From Marisa cornuarietis (lineage: Eukaryota; Mollusca; Gastropoda; Architaenioglossa; Ampullariidae): a DNA stretch of 64,000 nucleotides. Of this stretch, positions 56,901 to 64,000 are shown in pieces (positions within the stretch are counted from its first letter, which is position 1; the number at the start of each line of letters is the position of its first letter). The DNA lies in contig SMMW01000015.1 in assembly GCA_004794655.1 (NCBI GenBank), positions 186,001 through 250,000 on the forward strand. The letters are read 5' to 3'. The notes beneath the pieces were generated by a model, which searched no databases, had not been told where the DNA came from, and saw only the letters and a program-made list of their open reading frames with translations. The position numbers and the translations under genes are program-made.

Positions 56901-57711
56901 TATCTTTACAGATGGTTCCAAAGTTCCAAACGGTGGCCCTGTTGCTGCGGCAGCAGTTCCATCCTGCCAGCCGCAACGGGCCGCTTCAGCCCGACTTGCA
57001 GATGGCTGCTCTATCTTCACAGCGGAACTTCATGCCATCTTGCTAGCCTTGCAGCATGTTCACCGCTCTTCGGAGCACAACTTTTTGGTCATCTCTGACT
57101 CCCTTTCTGCCCTCCAAGCTCTTCTTTCCAGTTGTTTTGACCACCCTCTCTTGGTACAAATCCACAAAATCCATGGAATACTCATTCGCCGAAACAAAGA
57201 TATTGTTTTCGTTTGGGCACCTGGCCACGCTGGTATTGCTGGCAACGTCCAAGCAGACCAGGCTGCCAGGCCCGCTTGCAAATTGTCTAGTCAGTTGAAA
57301 TCGCTTGTATCATCTGACTGCAAATCTCTCTTCACGGCCTATGTTCAGTCACTGTGGCAACGCCACTGGGACACTCTGGGCCAAAACAAGCTACACGCCA
57401 CCCTTCCCAATCTTTCTGACCGCCTACCTCCGTGCCGCCCTGTGCGACGGGAGGAGGTAGTCTTAACTAGACTGAGGTTAGGACACACCTATGTCACGCA
57501 ATCGTATCTCTTACGAGGTGAACCACCACCTGTTTGCCCGTGGTGTACAGAAGTTTTAAATGTTAAACATGTATTAATTACTTGCCCTGAGCTCCAGAGT
57601 ACCCGTCAGCGATTTTTCACAGCAGTTTCTGTGTCTGCTTTGTTTAGGTCCGTCCCATCGGCAGCAATTTTTGCATTTTTAAGAGGGATTGGACTCTTTC
57701 ATAAAATTTAA
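53990..57711 (+). CDS. LINE-A3 ORF2: endonuclease, RT and RNase H, one frameshift
   Basis: ATG 53990 lies one base after the ORF1 stop (TAG-C-ATG), a layout compatible with termination-reinitiation. The AP endonuclease runs through about residue 215 (LQWNCRGIRANFEELRCLAS, DVIALQETLLLP, LLLGDFNGHHPLWGGTSSDP, CGSDHFPIIL). A single-base loss near 54837 (GAAAAAGGGACAC; A2 has one more base) shifts the frame. It resumes with RVPWFTEECRMAQHDRKKAQ. The RT has DPNSYRPIALTSCLCKTLER, FFDLEKAYDTTWKQG (55741), MGVPQGSILSPTLFNIKIDA and ASLYVDDFALCIRG (YVDD at 56011). RNase H has FTDGSKVPNGG, FTAELHAILLALQHV, VISDSLSALQALL and GHAGIAGNVQADQAA, so all four acidic residues are present. The C-terminus has CPWCTEVLNVKHVLITC. 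All catalytic motifs are intact. Confidence 0.9.
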
Positions 57712-57990
57712 GTTTTAAATTCCTGTTAGTTTTGGCTTATGGTTTTGGTTTGTTGACGGCCTTTTGGCCACAACAACCACTTTTATACTAGAATCACTCT
57801 TTTAAAAATTCTCTTGGTTGTGTTGTTTTTATTGGAATGGCACTGTTATATCTTTTTGAAGATCTCTGATGGAATTTTTGTCATAAATTTGTCTTTCATT
57901 GCCCTGATATAGCCTTAGTTGCTGGCACGGCGTTAAACCCTAACAAACAAACAAACAAACACGGCGTTAAACACTAACAAACAAACAAAC

Positions 57991-58709
57991 ATCTGAGATG
58001 TTTACTCCCTACGCACTGTCAGTCACTCTGGTCTGCTCACCTAAACCTCCTGATGTGCTTTGCATCAGGCAAGATAAATTTTGGCCCTGTTCCTTTTGTT
58101 TCTCTGGCCCCAGTGTCTGTCTGATCTGATCGCTATTGCTTTACACTTAAAACTGTCCTCTTTCCTCAATACCCCTGGTTGCTGGGGTCTTTCCTCTTTT
58201 GTTCAAGCAAATTGAGCTCACTGCCAAGTAGGGAAGTGCACTATATAAAGTTCTTTTTATCATTATTAATTTTAATTTCATTGGGGTTTTTTTTCAAATT
58301 TGTCTTTAGAAAAGTATAGATAATGTAAACAAGGTAAGAGAAAGTGAGAAACAAATATGGTATGAGTGTAGGTGTGTGGCAGGAGGGGAAGAAAGGATAC
58401 AGGTAGGAAAAAGGCAAATTGCATAAGTAAATACATGATCGTCATACCTGTTAATTTCAGTTGTTATGACACTTCAGTATTTGCTGAGTTACAAATTTAA
58501 TAGCAGATTCACATTTCACTAATCACATAAATGTTTTAAAGAACTCACATTTTTAATTACCAAGCTGCTATTTGTTATTTTATCACATCATTCATTATTA
58601 TTACAGACTAAAAACAGTGTTTGTGACACTTTTTTATGTGCAAAACACCTCAAATTATTATTTTTCTAATTCCATGGAAGCCATTTCACGTGTGTGTTTG
58701 TGTGTGTAG
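57991..58709. other. PIK3C3 intron before exon h, with a LINE-like 3' tail
   Basis: A short segment at about 58205-58270 (GTAGGGAAGTGCACTATATA, then AAGTTCTTTTTATCATTATT) resembles an L2-like 3' terminus. A TG-repeat lies next to the exon h acceptor. The rest is unassigned. Confidence 0.45.
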
Positions 58710-58838
58710 AGCAAGCTCATGCCCTGTGGGTTGACATTTCGCACAGTGAATAGCGAACATTACAAGACTCTGTTCAAACATGGAGATGACTTGCGTCAAG
58801 ACCAGCTTATTTTGCAAATGATTGAGCTAATGGATAAG
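58710..58838 (+). CDS. PIK3C3: PIK3C3 exon h: kinase N-lobe with ATP-binding Lys
   Basis: The exon has 43 complete codons. The acceptor is TGTGTGTAG and the donor is GTAATG. It encodes [10 protein letters not shown], the P-loop region, then [20 protein letters not shown]. The Lys in [10 protein letters not shown] is the family's ATP-contacting residue and is intact. The acceptor lies in a TG-repeat tract. Confidence 0.95.
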
Positions 58839-59030
58839 GTAATGTTTTTGCTTTTTTCCTTTTGCCTGTATTTCACTTAACAGTCTCAAAGATTGTAAGG
58901 TGGACAAATGATAACTGAAAATACTCCAGTAAACTAAATACCACACGGCTATAAGATTGTAAAAAGAAATGAGAGAGGCTTCTCCAGCTGAAATATTCAT
59001 GGATAAAATGCATCTTGATACCCAACTTAA

Positions 59031-59266
59031 CCCGCTTAGCCCAGGATAAAAATATTTCTATGTTCAAAAACATGGGCTTAAAATTCACGATTTTGAAAAC
59101 TGCAGAGCCAGGCTCGTGCAGCACGAGCCACAATAGTAAGCATATCGTTGCTCATTGTGTTCTGCCAGTAGGGCCACAATCGTGCAAAGAGAAAATCACG
59201 ATCGTGGAGCAGAGCTCATCGCGCTCTACCGGGTAAGCCAGTAAACTGGCGCTACGGAGTCAGCGG
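59031..59266. mobile_element. piggyBac-type MITE, 236 bp
   Basis: TTAA (59027-59030) is followed by CCCGCT, and the right end AGCGGG is followed by TTAA (59267-59270). This is the same CCC...GGG geometry as piggyBac elements. Internal short inverted words (CTCGTGCAGCACGAG at 59112-59126, CACGATCGTG near 59198) suggest local hairpins. There is no coding capacity, and the sequence is unrelated to the 226-bp MITE at 15286. Confidence 0.75.
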
Positions 59267-59583
59267 GTTAAATGCCTGTCACAAATCCTTGGGCAATGTA
59301 CTACAACTATGTTTTACTCTTCTGTCATGCTGTCACTTTCATGTCATCATAATGGCACAAGTACTCAAATAATGGTACTTCTTCCTAACCAGTGTGTACA
59401 AGAGTACATAGTAGTCGGAAACTTCAGAATCCTTTGACTTTTCTAAAATTTTTCAAAACCATTTCTATAGATTTTTCATGATTTTCTCTCTTTTTTTGAA
59501 AATTTCACCCACAGACTATGTTACTTACAAAGGCTGAAATCTGTGAGTTCACATAGTCTATTCTTATGTGAATATTATCTTAA

Positions 59584-60629
59584 CTCGATCTATACTGAAC
59601 ACTACGGAAGTCTTAAGCGGCGGTTCCGAACCCTTGGACGGATGTATTTACCCCTTTTTCAAAAAATAATAAAAAATTAACTAAAAGAGGTAGAAGAACA
59701 ACTCAAATTGATAATGATAGATCAAAATGTACAGAAAAGGAACTGCCTAACCTGGTGTTTGCTTGAAAACACACTTTTATAGTATTCCCAACAGAAAATG
59801 CCATGATAATGAGCTCAAAAAAACTCCCGCAACGTAAATAAAAATAACATAAGGGAAGAAACTACTGAAATCTTTTGGAAATAGTCCACCATGATTCCCT
59901 CCCTTTAAAAACTAGTCCAGCCAATCAAAAAATTCGTTTGTACGAGGGAAAAATGTAAACAAATGGTCAAGCGCCATTTTGAACTATCGAAAGTACGTTG
60001 GGTTTACTCAATTTGACATGGATTTGTACTTCAACAACTGCAAAGGAGAAGAAAATAGTAAGTAATATTTAAATTCTAATGTATATTCTAATAAAACATA
60101 TGTTTGTTTGTTTGTTACTTTATGTCTGTATATATCGAGTAAATAATTTTTTTGTTATTTTCTGAAATTTACGTTCAAGTGTTCTAAAACACGTACAGTT
60201 CATTTGATTTTAGTACTCGAAGACAAAACCTATGTATCTTAAAATTTACACAAAGTGAATGTTTTAAAAAAGCTCTTTAAAACAGTGTACTACAGATGGT
60301 TATCTTTACTGTAGATTAATAAATATAAATTTTCAAAGCTGCCAGTCGAAATTTCAATACCGGGAATTTGCTAGCCTTTTACCAAACAGAAAGACAAGTA
60401 GCGTGGGAAAATGCAAAGACTTCTTGTTAAAACTTACTTCCCACACTTTTTAAGAAAGACAGTTGTGTTCAGAAATGAATAAGCTATCTTATTTATTAAG
60501 TTTTTCTTCTAAAAAAGACTATGTTTAAAAGAAACAACATTTAAAACCTGCATCACACCATAGGGTGCGAACCGGGTTCAGGCGAAGATCACGTGATCGC
60601 CCCTATGCGGGCGATAGGTAAGGAAAGAG
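59584..60629. mobile_element. Repeat E2, possible piggyBac-like DNA element
   Basis: About 500 bp of its right half match E1 (42388-42932) inverted. Candidate ends are TTAACTCGATCTATAC (59580-59595) and, inverted, TTAACTCTTTCCTTAC (60633-60618), giving TTAA-flanked imperfect inverted repeats. The right end holds the perfect palindrome GATCACGTGATC (60588-60599) and CGCCCCTATGCGGGCG. An ATG at 60018 opens a short frame (MDLYFNNCKGEEN) that ends at a donor-like GTAAGT, but no transposase is recognised. Confidence 0.5.
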
Positions 60630-60633
60630 TTAA

Positions 60634-61009
60634 TGCTATTAATAGACGATTAAGGCACTTTTCACTTAACTTTGCTATGAACTTGCAATTTGATTTAGGT
60701 TTCTGTTCAATGCCCATTAATTCATCTTCATTGGCTTTTACAAAATTTCTTATGGTATTCAGCTTGGACATCAAGGAGATGTCTTCCTTTCCCTATTTTC
60801 TGTCTTTTCAGGCATTTGCTTCTTGCTGTGATGCTTTGACAGTCTGTTCAGTTCTTATTTTTTAGGTCAACAAGTTTTTCCTGAGTTCTGAAAATATAAT
60901 TTGGAAAGTTAAAACATTTAAATGCTGACATAGGGCATGTGTAATTTGGAGGCTGTCCCCAAAGTCTGCAGATGAAAACTTGACTACACATTTCTCTGTG
61001 TTGAAACAG
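60634..61009. other. PIK3C3 intron before exon i, nothing recognised
   Basis: No motif was recognised. Confidence 0.4.
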
Positions 61010-61079
61010 CTACTGAGGCATGAGAAACTGGACCTAAAATTGACACCTTACAAAGTTCTTGCAACAAGTAGTAAACATG
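61010..61079 (+). CDS. PIK3C3: PIK3C3 exon i: kinase N-lobe
   Basis: The exon has 23 codons plus one base. The acceptor is GTTGAAACAG and the donor is GTAAGC. It encodes [20 protein letters not shown], essentially identical in pattern to the family's [20 protein letters not shown] diverged repeat (59584-60629) ends only about 380 bp upstream. Confidence 0.95.
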
Positions 61080-61484
61080 GTAAGCCTTCACGCTTACTGG
61101 GAGGTTTGTCTCCATTCTGTGCCATTTTTTAATATTATATCAACACAAATGTGAACTTTTCATTTTCCTAATGTAATATACAAGTTACCCAAAGAATACG
61201 GGACTAAATATTAAACTTCCATCAAAAGAAAAAAGTTGATTTGAATATCATTGAAAAAATAATGTTTCCATGGAGCTATTTACCACATAAAACACAAATA
61301 TTACCATAATGATTTAGTGAGTTGTTGCTGGCAAAGAAATTTCTGCATTAGAAGTAGAAAACAAGACATTTCTTGCTACCCGAGAAGCATTGCCATTTGG
61401 AATTCATGATTCTTGTAATGTGCTGATTTTTATATGGTGTTTATGATGTGACTGGTTTTAAGTTTTTTTGTGTTACAAATGCAG
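61080..61484. other. PIK3C3 intron i-j (405 bp)
   Basis: The shortest intron in the window. No repeat was recognised. Confidence 0.7.
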
Positions 61485-61634
61485 GGTTTGTGCAGTTTAT
61501 TGATGCAGTGGCCATTGCTGACATTCTTCAAAAGGAGGGCAGCATTGTGAACTTTTTCAGAAAGCATGCACCATGTGAAAATGAATTCCTAGGTGTTCAG
61601 CCAGAAGTGATAGACACATATGTCAAAAGTTGTG
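61485..61634 (+). CDS. PIK3C3: PIK3C3 exon j: kinase hinge region
   Basis: The exon completes the Gly codon of exon i, has 49 further codons, and ends with one base of a codon expected to be Ala. The acceptor is TACAAATGCAG and the donor is GTGAGA. It encodes [20 protein letters not shown], which includes the adenine-binding hinge, and [13 protein letters not shown]. The next family motif (GYCVITYILGVGDRH) is not found before the window ends, so the following intron exceeds 2.3 kb. Confidence 0.94.
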
Positions 61635-61949
61635 GTGAGAAAAGATTTGCTAATATAGCTGCAGTTTTATTTCATCATTAGTTGATACTATTATTACATT
61701 CTAGTAATAAAGAGCTTACACATTGCACTGTACACAAACAATTGACAATGTAACAAAGAGTCAAAGCATATACAGATCATATGTGCACTACTTGCAGTCG
61801 AGAAAAATAATAATATAAAGTATACAGACAGAATAGTAAGAAAACATACATGGATGAATGCAACATAACATGCAAATGTTATGTCTGTAGAATGATAAAT
61901 TGTATGATGAAACATATGAAGCCAGTAGTCATTCGCAGCTTGCTCAATC

Positions 61950-62800
61950 CAGTTGAAAAACTGCAAGCAAGGCCACAAATCCTTCTATCCACACCACAGT
62001 TCTGGTCATAGGATGGACCAAACAGACATGAGTCGTTATTGTTTTTCCTGTTCACAGAGTAGCATGCAAAATACTTCTTGGAAAACTGTAATATCCAATG
62101 TGTTAGGAAAGCAGCGCAAATCCACCGATAAAATATTTACAAACTAGGTTCAAATTCAGACGATACAGCATTGTATATGAGTGGAAGTGTAAAATCATTT
62201 ACAGAAAGTGTTAAAAATCTCAATATTTTTGCAAGAATGTTAGGTCTAAAAGTAAACTATGATAAAACCCAAGTTATATGGATAGGTAGTAAGAAGAACT
62301 GTCAGACAAGTTTCGTGTGTGGTATGAATTTGCTGGGATCCAGGAATTTTCAAATACCTAAGTATCCCTTTATCTGTTGATGTGGGTCACATTGTGAGAG
62401 AACCACTGATATCAAATATAATATAATATATAAATATATATAATAATATTATATAAGAATTTCTCACAAGAATGTAACTTGAACCTCCCCAATTTCAAAC
62501 GAACACAAAAATAGCTTGTTGTAGATGGTATATATATTTGAGAGGTCCCAGGGCAATGGCAAGTGATAGTTTAAAAATGAAATTCATATTCACAGACCAT
62601 CATCTGGGAATAGAAACATACACAGAAATACTTATGCTCTTGTCTTCTCATAAAAATCAAAATTAATGGCAGTAAATCATATAGAGAAACTGAAGTCAGC
62701 TTTTGAGTACAGGAAAATTAAGTCCAATGATTTTCAAACTCCTATACAACAGCATCTTATTAATCATATACTCAGGCCTTAACTGGGACACTTCATCTTG
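61950..62800 (+). pseudogene. L1/Tx1-like LINE fragment, RT thumb region
   Basis: The segment 62150-62330 translates as SDDTALYMSGSVKSFTESVK, then FARMLGLKVNYDKTQVIWIG and SKKNC. This is the (Y)ADD-TAL...S...FA-SGLK-N--KT---WIG pattern of L1/Tx1 reverse transcriptases, here with Ser before DD. Frames are broken on both sides. It is oriented opposite to the L1/Tx1 fragment at 17230-18830. Limits are approximate. Confidence 0.7.
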
Positions 62801-63239
62801 AACTGGTTTATTTTGCATTTTCCTTTTTAATACATATTTGATGAATAGGATCAGTTTTTAAAAAAATGTTGATATAAAAGCCATTGTTGATTGAATTCTT
62901 TTTCTCTGTTGAACTTGTAAAAAGCAGCCTTTTCAATCAAAAATCTTTGTTTTAAGTGATTCCTAAAATTCTGGATTCCAGGTACTGCTTCCTGGATAGT
63001 ACACGTAAATAAAATACTTGGCTGAAAGCAAAATATAGTCTATTACTTTGTCTGTTAGCACATTTAGAGCACTACTGAAGAGAATGAGTTCTTTGCTTAA
63101 TGTAATTGACTAAGTATGTGTGCATGCATGGTGTAACAGGTCTATTAGTTCCTTCCAAAATAGAGATTGCCAATCTACTCAGACATTGACAATGCCAAAA
63201 AGGATGCTTTAATGACTCAATCTCCTTTATACACAAATT

Positions 63240-63335
63240 TTCTGTAGACTGTGCTGTAAAAATTTATTTTTGTGAATCGCCTTAGTGTAGGGATAAGGCA
63301 CTATACAAGTGACCTTTATTATTATTATAGAAGAG
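63240..63335 (+). repeat. L2-like LINE 3' tail
   Basis: GGGATAAGGCACTATACAAG then TGACCTTTATTATTATTAT is the characteristic L2/CR1-type 3' end: a short stem region followed by (ATT)n. It is not attached to a recognised coding body. Confidence 0.65.
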
Positions 63336-64000
63336 CCAACTAGTTTACAAGTAGAAAGAAATTTCTGGGTAAGGAGGATCCAATGCACCAGTAATCTTAT
63401 CTGGAACCATCTTAACAGAGGGTCGGGGTACTTTTATAATTTTTGCCAATCGGAATAGTCAGATTTAGAATTCCATTTAGAAACTGCTGAAGGCTTTGAC
63501 TGAATTTGTGAAAGTAATGATTTCACACTGTGGTTTCATTTGGCAATATATGACCATACAATACAATTAAGTGTTTGTACCTTGCTTCTCAGTAAATATC
63601 CTAATTTGCTTTGATAATGTCTTATGGCATGTATTATGCCCTCATGTAGCAGAAAAGTTGTTCTCTCTACTTTCTTTGGAATTATTGAAAGGATATGTCT
63701 TCTCATTCACTCACTAGGTCCATAACTTGAGAGATATTTGCATTTACCTATCCTTAATATATACTACCCTTCCATCTCTAATTATACTCCTATTGTATTC
63801 ACTCATGAAATTTTCTGACCTTTTGGGGAGGCGCTTGTTAGATAATTTTTTATTGTGTTTAACCAAAACGGATTGTGAACTCTTTTGCATGATAAGATTG
63901 CCACATTCAGCCCCTTACTTACAGTTAGATGTTTTGATGAAGATGATCACAGTTTCTTTGACACGTGAAAAAAAAACCCTTGTAACACCATACAATTGTC
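63336..64000. other. PIK3C3 intron after exon j, nothing recognised
   Basis: No exon matching the kinase catalytic loop and no repeat family was recognised to the end of the window. Confidence 0.45.

Larger units (their letters stand above)
51954..57990 (+). mobile_element. LINE-A copy A3 (I/Nimb-like), nearly intact, about 6.0 kb
   Basis: The copy is inserted in the protease-RT linker of the Gypsy element (break after GCACAACAAA, 51953). It has a complete 5' UTR (CAGCCCCGTGGGCCCGGCTT at the start), ORF1, ORF2 with EN, RT and RNase H, and a 3' UTR ending in the family motif plus (CAAA)n. The terminal 30 bp, ACGGCGTTAAACACTAACAA plus tail, is tandemly duplicated (57927-57960 and 57961-57990). 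The target duplication is ambiguous because the target (ACAACAAACA) resembles the tail. Gypsy sequence is not recognised beyond 57990. Confidence 0.88.
12073..61634 (+). other. PIK3C3: PIK3C3/VPS34 host gene, internal part with ten exons
   Basis: Class III phosphatidylinositol 3-kinase phosphorylates phosphatidylinositol to PI3P on endosomal and autophagic membranes, in complexes with the VPS15 and Beclin-1 families. Ten exons were found by reading translated segments that match the family in order, each bounded by AG and GT with compatible phases. They give about 404 aa, corresponding roughly to residues 355-730 of the 887-aa human protein (from memory): the helical domain, the variable Ser-rich linker, and the kinase N-lobe up to the adenine-binding hinge. 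The C2-domain exons and those for the DRH catalytic loop and activation loop are not in the window. Introns are 6,729, 2,767, 6,581, 12,285, 4,844, 779, 11,788, 2,171 and 405 bp. Most of the long ones are filled with transposons in both orientations. No stop codon or frameshift is seen in any exon, so the gene looks functional. Confidence 0.95.

Noticed and set aside
60018..60058. A first exon of a host gene (ATG...GTAAGT)
   Set aside because: It lies within a repeat that has a second copy at 42388-42932, and no downstream exon could be identified.

Overview
The window is a stretch of animal genomic DNA lying almost wholly inside one host gene on the + strand, the class III phosphatidylinositol 3-kinase PIK3C3/VPS34. 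Ten consecutive internal exons (12073-61634, 1,213 coding nt, about 404 aa) run from the helical domain into the hinge of the kinase N-lobe. All internal introns obey GT-AG and every exon phase joins correctly. The exons for the C2 domain lie before the window, and those for the kinase catalytic and activation loops lie after it. The host is probably an invertebrate and plausibly a marine mollusc. That is an inference from the protein's divergence and from the repeats (a tRNA-derived SINE and an RNase H LINE sharing a tail of the type TAGTTGCTGGCACGGCGTTA), not a proof.

The introns are packed with nested transposable elements. I give the families provisional letters. LINE-A is an I/Nimb-like LINE with a CCHC gag-like ORF1 and an EN-RT-RNase H ORF2; copies are A0 at 1-190, A1 at 13021-17126, A4 at 29230-29600, A2 at 29720-40312 and the nearly intact A3 at 51954-57990. 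LINE-B is L2/CR1-like, with B1 (- strand) and B2 (+ strand) both nested inside A2. LINE-C is RTE-like, with two almost identical 5'-truncated copies at 22280-25111 and 25777-27625 and a fragment at 2476-2835. LINE-F is a second RTE-like family with an open RT frame and a dead active site (42933-44657). A full-length CR1-group LINE whose ORF1 carries a 2A peptide occupies 3167-11528 and is itself split by a 2,989-bp hAT-type element. Fragments of L1/Tx1-like and other LINEs are also present.

DNA transposons include a ZBED-type hAT transposase pseudogene (745-2475) split by the SINE, two short TTAA-flanked piggyBac-type MITEs (15286-15511 and 59031-59266), and a diverged pair of palindrome-ended repeats (42388-42932 and 59584-60629). 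LTR elements include a Gypsy pol pseudogene (47334-51953, - strand) and four putative solo LTRs, each with a target duplication.

Many insertions can be ordered in time from their target-site duplications: LINE, then hAT, for the 2A LINE; hAT transposase, then SINE; LINE-A2, then B1 and B2; Gypsy, then a solo LTR and A3; LINE-H, then a solo LTR. I found no bacterial-type operon, CRISPR array, rRNA or stand-alone tRNA. The points most worth checking are the 2A peptide, the SINE-LINE shared tail, the 40-bp Gypsy coding segment embedded between two 96-bp repeats in a putative solo LTR, the inverted B1/B2 pair inside the VPS34 intron, and the palindromic repeats.
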